A DNA stretch of 6,231 nucleotides from PALSA-1336 sp964592725 (GTDB lineage: Bacteria; Patescibacteriota; Doudnabacteria; UBA920), in contig CAZQFQ010000058.1 of the NCBI GenBank assembly GCA_964592725.1, forward strand, positions 1 through 6,231, in the 5' to 3' direction. The translations under genes were made by a program, and so were the position numbers. Below, in pieces: positions 1 through 6,171 of this stretch (position 1 is the first letter of the stretch; each line of letters starts with the position of its first letter). The notes beneath the pieces were generated by a model that was not told where the DNA came from, ran no database searches, and was given only the letters and a program-made list of their open reading frames with translations.

Positions 1-3000
1 TCACATTGTTAAAACTGCTGGTGTTGCCGCTGATAAGCGTTGTCCCATTAAACGTCACTGTCCCCGACCTTGGATTAAATGCCCCATTATTAATCCAATT
101 GCCAGATATGGAAATCCCATAATTATTGGTACTAACATCCAGCGTATCCCCGGAGGCGATTGTCAGGTCTCCATTAATAGTGATGGCACCTGCCAAGGTC
201 TCTGTTCCGTTTCCGTTTAAGGTTAAATTGTAATAAGGATACGCTGCAATGGCCTGGCCGCCAGCTGTATAAATAACCGTTGAACCTGTATTAAAGGTAT
301 ACGTTCCGAAACCAGTAAAATTACCTGCAAATGTGCTTGTATTGATATCAACAATACCATTGACCGTGAGAGCTCCTGAACTGGTCCCGGTGACTTTGTA
401 AGTCGATGGATTAAGGATTATCCCTGAGCCAACCGTTAAATTGCCGATCATTGAAAACGAACCTTGTAATGTATCCGTACCTGTCCCGTCAAGTTTAAGA
501 TTCGCATATGATAAAGGCGCAATGCTGCTGCCGCCAGCTGTATAGTCAACCGTTGATCCGGAATTAAAGACAAGAACGCCATTGATATAATTGCCTGAAA
601 AACTTGTAGCATCAACGTTTATTGTTCCATTGACGATTAATTTAGCTGTAGTATTCCCATTAATGGTGTAGCTGCTCCCGGGATCGAGCGTGATTCCCGC
701 TCCTACTGTAACGCTCCCGCCACTGGCCATGATAAATGATCCTGCTAAGGTATCTGTTCCGCTTCCGTTTAAGGTCAAATTGTAATAAGGATACGCTGCA
801 ATGGCCTGGCCGCCAGCTGTATAAATAACCGTTGATCCAGTATTAAAACTATAGGTAGTGAATCCGCTATAATTGCCTGCGAAGGTGGTGGCATTAACAT
901 CAATAGACCCTGTAACATTAAGAACGCTTCCTGCCCCAGATCCTGTAATAAGGTAGGTGCTGGGATTGAACGTGCCTGCAGTTACAGTAAGGGTCGTAAC
1001 TGTTATGGCCCCTTTAGCTGTAAAAGTAGCTGAGCTATTATTTAAGGTAAGGGTTCCATAGGTTGCGGCAGGGATGCTATTGGTTCCTGTAAAGGTCCAA
1101 TTGCCTACGCTCCCAGAAATGGAAATTGCCCCTGTAGAAACAGTAATAAGCCCTGTATTATTGACCTTAAAAGTTACAGTCAAAGCATCACTGCCTACGC
1201 TTAATATATCCGCGCTATTGGTATTATTATTTAAAGTTGTCGCTTTAACAGTGCCCCCGATAGTTTGAGTTCCGGAGGTATTGCCCAAGGTCAAGGTTGT
1301 ATATGTCCCCGCTACGATTGTCTGTCCGCCAGCCGCGGCATAGTACTCAACCGTACCACCCCATGTCAATCCTGCTGTTATTGGGGTGCTGGACGTGTTC
1401 TGTGTCATGGTTGTTCCGACATTGCTTACAGCTGCTGTTGAAAGGGCGTAAGTGGCCATATCCAGTGTAGCGCCTGAAACGGTTGACAAAGTTCCGGTAA
1501 CCGTAATTGGGCCGCTGGCAGTATCAGTGCCGCTGGAATTCCCAATCTTCAAATTGTAATACGGGGAATAAGCGCCATTATTGACAATGGTCTGCCCGCC
1601 TGTGGAGTTTGAATAATCAACAGTCCCCCCATTTGCGGTGAATATGGCACCGCTGTTGGTCCAAATACCGGTAATGTTGATTAAAGAAGGCGCGCTAAAA
1701 ACTGTATATGACCCAAGCGTCAGATTTGTAACATTTAAGGTGCTCAGAGAACCTGCGGCAACCAAATCTGTTAAAACTCCAGAAGTCGTAATGCCGTCAA
1801 AGGTCTGGGTTGTAGCTGTGCCCTCAATATACTGGGTTGTACCGCCATTAAAGGTGACTGTGCCTGTTCCCGGATTAAATGTGCCCCCGTTATTGATCCA
1901 ACTACCATTTAAAGAAATATCCTGTCCACCTGCGGCATCATTTAATATACCTTTAGAACCTATTGTAAGATTGCCGCTTGTTCCCTGGGTAGAATTAGCT
2001 GTTAAAGTGAGAGAACCTCCTGTGCTTATGGTAAGAGTTGCTGAGGTGCTGCTTGTGCCTATAAAAAGATCCCCTACAGTAACAGGAGTGCTAATAGTGA
2101 CTGCGCCACTATTGATTGTGACCTCAAATTGGGAACCATTAGGAGGCGTTACGCCAATACCCCACGCACCAGCGGTGTTCCAATCGGCAGATCCGCCTTT
2201 CCAAGAAACAGATGTATAATCTAAAGGATTGGATATATACCCGCCAGCCAGAGAATAAATGGCGGTGACATTGGTTAAATCGAGTGTATCAGGGGTCCAA
2301 AGGGTTACTGTACCGTTAGGAGCGGAGATTGTCCCATCAATAACAATGTTGCCTGAGGCTGTAAGATCAACGTTATTGGCTGCTACTGTCGCTGCGGAGG
2401 CTACTTCTATCGAACCATTTGCTGCATTTAAGACTAAATTTGTATCGGAATTATACGAAATTGAAACAATGCCAGATGGAGGACCAGTCGGAGGAGCGCG
2501 CAAATTAATACTTGAGTTTGTAACTAAACTGCTTCCAATGTTGATATCACCCTGGGTCAGCGTAATATCAATATTGTTGCCATCAATATTCAAAGGCACA
2601 TCCGGACTTCCAAACTGCTTGGCAATTAAAGTTACCTGATCGCCCTTGATAAGATTGCTGAGAGGAAAATTGGAAGGATTGCTGTTAGATGTCGGATCTG
2701 TTGTCTCAATGGCCCCAAGAGCCGTCATGTCTACTTCCGCATCCGCTGAAATCAAACCTGCCTGAAGAATATTTACGGCGTTAATCAAAATATTTCCGGT
2801 ATTGGACTGGCCACCAAGAAGACTTGCAATAATGCTGCCCTGATTTATCAAATTTGCATTTTGGACATTGATATTGACAGTACTGGCGGTCATGAAACCG
2901 GTATTGATAACCGGTGCTCCACTGGCTGTAATCTCAATGACCCCGCCATTATTCTGGATAGCGCCGGCAGTTATCACACCGCTGTTATTGACAGCGTAGT

Positions 3001-3775
3001 TAAAGACATCATTCATGACCTGAGCGGTTAGAATTACCTTGCCGCCATTGGCCTGGATAGTGCCGGAGTTCTTGATGGCACTGGTCATCTGTTTGCCATT
3101 AGGCCCTAACACTTCAGACTGAACAGCCTCATCCACTACCACGGAAATTTGGTCCAAAGAATCCAGAGCTATGGTCATTTTATTACCGCTGGCCAAAGCA
3201 ATTGAGCCGGAATCCGCTAATATTACGCCCTTATTATTAACGGCCTGTGAAAGCAACGCGATAAAACCACCCGGCTGGGCCGCAATCCTGCCATGATTGA
3301 TAATGTAAGAATTGCCGCCGTTCTTGTAAAAATTATAGTTCCCATTGAGGAAATCATTGTTCAATATGTCCAGGGTTGAGGCCACAATTGAAGGAGCATT
3401 TACCACAGCACCCTGACCAAAAATAATACCGCTGGTATTGACTAAGAATAATTGACCGTTGGAAGAAAGTGTTCCCAAAATAGTTGAAATATTACCGCTG
3501 GTATCCCTGCCTAAGAAAGCAGAACTGGCGCCCGGCTGGTTGATCGCCGTGGTCTCGTTGGCCGCGATACTAAAACCGCCGCTGAAATCAGCGATCGTTC
3601 TATTGGAAGTGGTTGTTATGGTAGTGGTGGTGCCGGAGGAACTTAAAGTTGCATTTCCCGCAACTACAGTCATACCAGTGGGATTTGCGTGTGCGTTAAG
3701 CACCAGGCCTAAAAAAAAGAGGCCTGTCAGGGAAAGCGCTTTCTTCGCGGAATTAAAAAAAACCATCGATTTCAT
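1..3775 (-). CDS. Large TpsA-type exoprotein with filamentous-haemagglutinin N-terminal domain and strand repeats, C-terminus beyond the window
   Basis: The frame is open without a stop from ATG 3775 to the window edge, giving 1258 residues. Residues 1-30 are a signal peptide (MKSMVFFNSAKKALSL, LFFLGLVL core, NAHA-N cleavage). Residues about 31-205 form the TPS domain: FSIAANETTAINQPG, then SNGQLFLVNTSGIIFGQG (residues 105-122), VASTLDI, NDF, and GGFIALLSQAVNNKGVILA. The usual NPNG turn is NTSG here. Residues about 205-425 carry further N-x-G-x-I-x-A turns typical of parallel beta-helices. A Pro-rich hinge (APPTGPPSG, 427-435) follows, then a Trp-rich module (W525, W532, W538) and about eight copies of an 80-93-residue module. 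Known: TpsA proteins are exported through their TpsB partner, using the TPS domain as signal, and are often adhesins, cytolysins or contact-dependent toxins. The activity would lie largely in the missing C-terminus, so the role is unknown; an adhesin or surface fibre is most likely. A second ATG at 3766 would shorten the start by three residues. The Shine-Dalgarno sequence is weak. Confidence 0.92.
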   Translation of the reverse strand, partial: MKSMVFFNSAKKALSLTGLFFLGLVLNAHANPTGMTVVAGNATLSSSGTTTTITTTSNRTIADFSGGFSIAANETTAINQPGASSAFLGRDTSGNISTILGTLSSNGQLFLVNTSGIIFGQGAVVNAPSIVASTLDILNNDFLNGNYNFYKNGGNSYIINHGRIAAQPGGFIALLSQAVNNKGVILADSGSIALASGNKMTIALDSLDQISVVVDEAVQSEVLGPNGKQMTSAIKNSGTIQANGGKVILTAQVMNDVFNYAVNNSGVITAGAIQNNGGVIEITASGAPVINTGFMTASTVNINVQNANLINQGSIIASLLGGQSNTGNILINAVNILQAGLISADAEVDMTALGAIETTDPTSNSNPSNFPLSNLIKGDQVTLIAKQFGSPDVPLNIDGNNIDITLTQGDINIGSSLVTNSSINLRAPPTGPPSGIVSISYNSDTNLVLNAANGSIEVASAATVAANNVDLTASGNIVIDGTISAPNGTVTLWTPDTLDLTNVTAIYSLAGGYISNPLDYTSVSWKGGSADWNTAGAWGIGVTPPNGSQFEVTINSGAVTISTPVTVGDLFIGTSSTSATLTISTGGSLTLTANSTQGTSGNLTIGSKGILNDAAGGQDISLNGSWINNGGTFNPGTGTVTFNGGTTQYIEGTATTQTFDGITTSGVLTDLVAAGSLSTLNVTNLTLGSYTVFSAPSLINITGIWTNSGAIFTANGGTVDYSNSTGGQTIVNNGAYSPYYNLKIGNSSGTDTASGPITVTGTLSTVSGATLDMATYALSTAAVSNVGTTMTQNTSSTPITAGLTWGGTVEYYAAAGGQTIVAGTYTTLTLGNTSGTQTIGGTVKATTLNNNTNSADILSVGSDALTVTFKVNNTGLITVSTGAISISGSVGNWTFTGTNSIPAATYGTLTLNNSSATFTAKGAITVTTLTVTAGTFNPSTYLITGSGAGSVLNVTGSIDVNATTFAGNYSGFTTYSFNTGSTVIYTAGGQAIAAYPYYNLTLNGSGTDTLAGSFIMASGGSVTVGAGITLDPGSSYTINGNTTAKLIVNGTINVDATSFSGNYINGVLVFNSGSTVDYTAGGSSIAPLSYANLKLDGTGTDTLQGSFSMIGNLTVGSGIILNPSTYKVTGTSSGALTVNGIVDINTSTFAGNFTGFGTYTFNTGSTVIYTAGGQAIAAYPYYNLTLNGNGTETLAGAITINGDLTIASGDTLDVSTNNYGISISGNWINNGAFNPRSGTVTFNGTTLISGNTSSFNNV
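189..300 (-). repeat. Exoprotein module copy, nearly identical to 741-852
   Basis: It encodes FNTGSTVIYTAGGQAIAAY and then PYYNLTLNGNGTETLAG. Bases 225-283 are identical to 777-835 over 59 positions. The remaining bases of the unit differ at scattered sites. Confidence 0.85.
462..573 (-). repeat. Exoprotein module copy, diverged middle member
   Basis: It encodes GSTVDYTAGGSSIAPLSY and then ANLKLDGTGTDTLQG. It lies 273 bases from the copy at 189 and 279 bases from the copy at 741, so the local period is about 276 bases (91-93 residues). It is clearly less similar to either flank than the flanks are to each other. Confidence 0.8.
741..852 (-). repeat. Exoprotein module copy, nearly identical to 189-300
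   Basis: It encodes FNTGSTVIYTAGGQAIAAY and then PYYNLTLNGSGTDTLAG. It is offset by exactly 552 bases from the copy at 189 without any indel across the aligned stretch, so the reading frame is kept. Confidence 0.85.
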
Positions 3776-3833
3776 TTGAATTAAATCTCGGTTGTTTTTA
3801 GACAGATGCGTTTCTATTTTTGATTACGGTGCA

Positions 3834-3861
3834 AGTATACCCTATATTTTGTGTTTGTCAA
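3834..3861 (-). promoter_or_regulatory. Near-consensus sigma70-type promoter for the exoprotein gene
   Basis: Reading the minus strand, a perfect TTGACA (3861-3856) is followed by a 16-base spacer and TATACT (3839-3834; five of six matches). The predicted start near 3827 leaves a leader of about 50 bases before the ATG at 3775. Its position in the spacer after the transporter suggests the exoprotein can be made from its own, probably strong, promoter in addition to any read-through. No operator-like symmetry is evident around it. Confidence 0.65.
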
Positions 3862-3868
3862 ATTTATT

Positions 3869-3906
3869 TTCTTGGGACCTGAATTGGATTCCCGCTTTCC
3901 CAAGAA
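3869..3906 (-). repeat. 9-bp perfect inverted repeat after the transporter gene
   Basis: The arms TTCTTGGGA and TCCCAAGAA (3869-3877 and 3898-3906) are perfect complements around a 20-base loop. The hairpin would form 18 bases past the transporter stop codon and ends 8 bases before the TTGACA box of the exoprotein promoter. It could be a weak terminator, a message-stabilising or processing hairpin, or part of a palindromic repeat. It is not a standard intrinsic terminator, because the downstream bases on the minus strand are AATAAATTT and not a T run. Confidence 0.5.
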
Positions 3907-3911
3907 TGACA
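3885..3911 (-). repeat. Degenerate GTCATTC...GGGAATCCA palindromic repeat
   Basis: The minus strand reads TGTCATTC, then TTGGGAAAGC, then GGGAATCCA. This resembles the widespread dispersed bacterial palindrome with GTCATTCCCG and CGGGAATCC arms around GAAAG (compare neisserial dRS3, ATTCCC-N8-GGGAAT). The left arm is altered (ATTCTT instead of ATTCCC), so this looks like a decayed copy. Only one copy is in the window, so its repetitive nature rests on recall of the motif. Confidence 0.35.
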
Positions 3912-3924
3912 AAAAAGAAAATCC

Positions 3925-5676
3925 CTAGAAAGTCACTGTAAACTGGAGCCATTGATGCACGCTCTTCCCGTCGGTGGGATCGCCCTGCACAGGCCAGGCA
4001 ATTTCATAGCGGGCATAAAAATTTTCCAATATACTTAACCTTGCGCCGCACCCCGCAGAACCTAAAGTAATATTTTTGTCATATCCCTGTTGTATTGAAT
4101 TTGAATGGACATTGGTCCAATCATAAAAACCAATGAACCTTAAGGCATCATACATGCTTGTTTTAAAATAAGGGACTTGGGAAGACCTGGATATAAAGTA
4201 CGGCGGAACGGCCAACTCCCAACTCATCGCGTAACCTTCATCGCCGACAACGTCAGCCGGGCCAAAACCCCTGTTGTTTGACGGGCCGCCGGCCTGGAAC
4301 TCCTCTGTCTCAGTAAGCTTGCTGTTTGTTAACTGCAACTGGTTTTTCCAAAGCAGGCTCATATCCCAAGGAAGCTTCTCCTGCCTCAACAAATTCAAGG
4401 TATCTAAAGAAAAGCTGCCATCCGCTCCGGCGCGTGAAGTAGGCGTGTCGTTGGCATCTAAATCCCCCTTGGTCCCACCCATAATGCCTGGAACACCGTA
4501 ATCAAAAGTATCAGCAATAATCGTACGGCCAAAATCATCAGCCCTGTCAAAATCAAAACCTACATTGGGTATGCGTAAGTAATCGCGGCTTGAAAGACCT
4601 CCATATAAAAAGTTGTCAACATCCTTGTAATCAAATCCAAACTTCAAATCAAGTTCCAGATTGTCATCTTTGAGCAGTTTCTGAGAACCAAAAAAGCTAT
4701 ACATCTTGCTCTCACCTCTGGAGTCGATATCCAATAAATCCCTTCCCAAAAGCATGTTCGAACGGGAATAGAAAAAGCCCAAATCCAATGAATGGGTCAC
4801 AGGATATTGATAACGGCCGCTATAATAGTAATAAAGATCGCTTTCTACCGCGCGGTTGTATTGGACGCTCAGAATATCACCATGCCCTGACAGATTATTG
4901 TCTGTAAAGGTATAGGTGTACTCGTTACGGTCTAAATAATAAGAGAGAAAATTATCGTAACCAATGGTGACATGTATGGGCAAGTTGTCTTTTTCATTTA
5001 AAAAGACATCAGTTGAGCCGGGTGTTTCTCCTGGCGCCAACACAGCTTTGACATTAAGGTCGGGATGTTCATTGACGTTCTGCAAATCCTGTTTAAGGTC
5101 GGTATAGTTAAACGCGTCACCTTGCTTAAGGGTCACATAACTATTAATAAAGTGGGTGGAAAAATAATGGTTGCCCTTGATTTGAATATTGCCTACCTTG
5201 GCTTCTATAACTTTAATTTCAAGAATGCCATTTGCGATTTTCTGCGGAGGAACAAAAGCCCTTGATGTAATGTAACCTTTTTTCCTGTATAAGTCAGTGA
5301 TAAGGTCAGCTACTTTTTGGATTTCTTTTAAGCTCAATTCTTTATTTTCAAATTTATCGGTGATGGCTTTGATCTGAACTGCTGAAAAAAGAGTGACTCC
5401 CACCACGTTGATTTCTTTAACTAATATTTTGGTGGCATTTGGCGCTTCGGGAGTTTCTACCGGAGCATTTTCTGCGGCTTTTGTTGATTCTTTAGGCTTC
5501 TCAGCTTGTTTCTGCAACTCTTCAGATTGTTCTTGTAATTCGCGGGTACGGTCTACTCCACCCATCTGCTGGCCCGCCGGAGGATTGTTATTGGCGGCCA
5601 ACCCCAAAGAAGGAAGATTGGAAAACACCAAAGAAAAAATAAATATTAATATAAATGGGGACCTTTTACGGAACAT
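3925..5676 (-). CDS. TpsB-type outer-membrane transporter (ShlB/FhaC/HecB family), two POTRA domains plus beta-barrel
   Basis: This is a 583-residue outer-membrane protein that should export the downstream exoprotein. Residues 1-27 form a signal peptide (MFRKRSPF, hydrophobic core, SLGLA-A). Residues 41-60 (VDRTRELQEQ...) resemble the N-terminal helix that plugs the pore in FhaC. A Glu/Pro/Ala-rich linker reaches about residue 83. POTRA 1 spans about 84-160 (KEINVVGVTLFS, LYRKKGYITSRAFVPPQ, GILEIKVIE) and POTRA 2 about 161-234 (GNIQIKGNHYFS...). From about 245 come alternating strands rich in Tyr and Phe. The hallmark AGGPSNNRGF, with Arg469 in the conserved RG(F/Y) tip of loop L6, is followed by GDEGYAMSWEL, and the protein ends in Phe (LQFTVTF), the usual barrel signature. 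Length fits the family (about 550-600). A TTG at 5715 would extend the protein by 13 residues, but those bases also form a TTGACA box and the ATG gives a cleaner signal peptide. Neither start has a clear Shine-Dalgarno sequence. Family assignment is confident; the exact start is less so. Confidence 0.93.
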   Translation of the reverse strand: MFRKRSPFILIFIFSLVFSNLPSLGLAANNNPPAGQQMGGVDRTRELQEQSEELQKQAEKPKESTKAAENAPVETPEAPNATKILVKEINVVGVTLFSAVQIKAITDKFENKELSLKEIQKVADLITDLYRKKGYITSRAFVPPQKIANGILEIKVIEAKVGNIQIKGNHYFSTHFINSYVTLKQGDAFNYTDLKQDLQNVNEHPDLNVKAVLAPGETPGSTDVFLNEKDNLPIHVTIGYDNFLSYYLDRNEYTYTFTDNNLSGHGDILSVQYNRAVESDLYYYYSGRYQYPVTHSLDLGFFYSRSNMLLGRDLLDIDSRGESKMYSFFGSQKLLKDDNLELDLKFGFDYKDVDNFLYGGLSSRDYLRIPNVGFDFDRADDFGRTIIADTFDYGVPGIMGGTKGDLDANDTPTSRAGADGSFSLDTLNLLRQEKLPWDMSLLWKNQLQLTNSKLTETEEFQAGGPSNNRGFGPADVVGDEGYAMSWELAVPPYFISRSSQVPYFKTSMYDALRFIGFYDWTNVHSNSIQQGYDKNITLGSAGCGARLSILENFYARYEIAWPVQGDPTDGKSVHQWLQFTVTF

Positions 5677-5686
5677 ATTGAAAAAA

Positions 5687-5715
5687 ATATTAGCTGGAAT
5701 TTGAAATCTTGTCAA
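5687..5715 (-). promoter_or_regulatory. Candidate sigma70 promoter just upstream of the transporter ATG
   Basis: The minus strand has TTGACA (5715-5710), a 17-base spacer, and TAATAT (5692-5687; four of six matches to TATAAT). Transcription would begin near 5680, only a few bases before the ATG at 5676, so the message would be almost leaderless. This would fit the missing Shine-Dalgarno sequence. The rest of the spacer (5759-5716) holds nothing I can name. AT-rich DNA yields such matches by chance, so this is only a candidate; the transporter may simply be cotranscribed with the POTRA gene. Confidence 0.4.
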
Positions 5716-5759
5716 GTTTTTTAATTCTTTAGGGCCAAAACCCCTTTGTTATCATCAAG

Positions 5760-6161
5760 TTAGTGTTTGTTGCCATCGGGGGCCAGAATGACCGTAAGGG
5801 TGCCTGATTTTTTGATTTCGTAAGTTATTTTAAGATGACCGGTATCAAATCTTTTTTTCACATAAGCCGCTTTAAGCGAATCTATTATCTTCTGAAAATC
5901 TTTTTTTGACAACCAACTCCCCTGAAAAGGAGCAACGATCTTTTCGACTTCCTTAGAAGAAAGTTTTGACGCTCCTTTTATATCAATTTTGTCAATGAAA
6001 TACTGTTTTTCCTTTTCTACTTGTTGCGTTAAAATTTTATCTCCCTGAATAAGCTCCTGACTGCGGTCAATGGTACCGGCTGTCGGAGGCGCGGCAAAAG
6101 CACAGGGCACAAAACAAAACACCGCAATTAAGAATAAAATAGATGGACGTTTGGTGGGCAA
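5760..6161 (-). CDS. Small exported protein made of a single POTRA domain (possible accessory factor of two-partner secretion)
   Basis: This is a 133-residue protein. Residues 1-23 look like a Sec signal peptide: a basic start (PTKRPS), a hydrophobic core (ILFLIAVFCFV) and an AFA-AP cleavage site after residue 23. Residues 31-53 (IDRSQEL..., then Lys/Glu/Gln-rich) are probably helical. Residues 54 to about 128 match the POTRA pattern: IDKIDIKGASKLSSKEV, an S-K-K-D-F-Q-K helix, a LKAAYVKK segment and a final GTLTVIL strand. The same pattern and a similar DR-x-x-EL motif occur in the neighbouring transporter, so the two look related. No barrel follows; the gene ends in TAA 84 bases before the transporter ATG. 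The TTG start at 6161 is chosen because GGAGG lies 5 bases upstream and it gives a compact signal peptide. The TTG at 6215 would add 18 polar residues and has no comparable ribosome site. Known: POTRA domains bind secretion substrates or barrel proteins in the periplasm. Inferred: it assists the adjacent secretion pair. It could instead be a remnant of a duplicated transporter. The CDS and POTRA calls are firm; the role is a guess. Confidence 0.8.
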   Translation of the reverse strand: MPTKRPSILFLIAVFCFVPCAFAAPPTAGTIDRSQELIQGDKILTQQVEKEKQYFIDKIDIKGASKLSSKEVEKIVAPFQGSWLSKKDFQKIIDSLKAAYVKKRFDTGHLKITYEIKKSGTLTVILAPDGNKH

Positions 6162-6166
6162 AACTA

Positions 6167-6171
6167 CCTCC
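6167..6171 (-). promoter_or_regulatory. Shine-Dalgarno sequence deciding the TTG start of the POTRA gene
   Basis: The minus strand reads GGAGG here, followed by TAGTT and then TTG at 6161-6159. A full anti-SD match at 5-base spacing is the best ribosome site I found in the window. It supports a start inside the longer open frame, exactly before the signal-peptide sequence. Confidence 0.75.

Larger units (their letters stand above)
1..1930 (-). repeat. Array of about eight strand-rich modules in the exoprotein
   Basis: The translated minus strand shows a recurring unit: a (G)(S/T)TVxYxxxGGQ turn, a YYNLTLxGxGTDTLxG strand pair, then a VTVGxG(I/T)L turn and a VNG...FxGN segment. Approximate anchors are 1770-1865 (diverged), 1516-1629, 1248-1360, 1010-1080 (diverged), 738-845, 459-560, 185-293 and 1-64 (partial, GTVTFNGTTLISG). 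The GTVTFNG turn with a preceding WINNG appears both near 1860-1925 and near 45-115. Such modules suggest a repetitive beta fibre. Boundaries were set by eye. Confidence 0.7.

Noticed and set aside
1074..1268. Short plus-strand open frame
   Set aside because: Antisense shadow of the repeat array with biased Val/Leu/Pro composition.
1..1930. CRISPR-like array suggested by periodic repeats
   Set aside because: The repeats are in-frame protein modules with a period near 276 bases and varying sequence, not short identical repeats with unique spacers.
1638..2219. 193-residue plus-strand open frame
   Set aside because: It lies wholly antisense to the exoprotein. Its Val/Pro/Leu-rich product mirrors the Thr/Gly/Asn codons of the other strand, and it has no domain pattern.
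2259..2639. 126-residue plus-strand open frame
   Set aside because: Antisense to the intact exoprotein frame, with no recognisable motif.
3459..3779. 106-residue plus-strand open frame
   Set aside because: It overlaps the signal peptide and TPS domain of the exoprotein on the other strand, which are clearly the real coding sequence.
4274..5704. Three plus-strand open frames (4274-4501, 5065-5265, 5393-5704)
   Set aside because: All lie within or almost entirely over the transporter gene on the opposite strand, and none shows a family pattern.
5729..5747. Possible terminator hairpin (AGGGG TTTTGG CCCT) after the POTRA gene
   Set aside because: The stem is only about four pairs and there is no T run, so it is too weak to call. 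Cotranscription with the transporter stays possible.
6102..6114. Possible lipobox (FVPC) in the POTRA protein signal peptide
   Set aside because: Phe at -3 and Pro at -1 do not fit the [LVI]-x-[GAS]-C lipobox; an AFA-A signal peptidase I site three residues later fits better.
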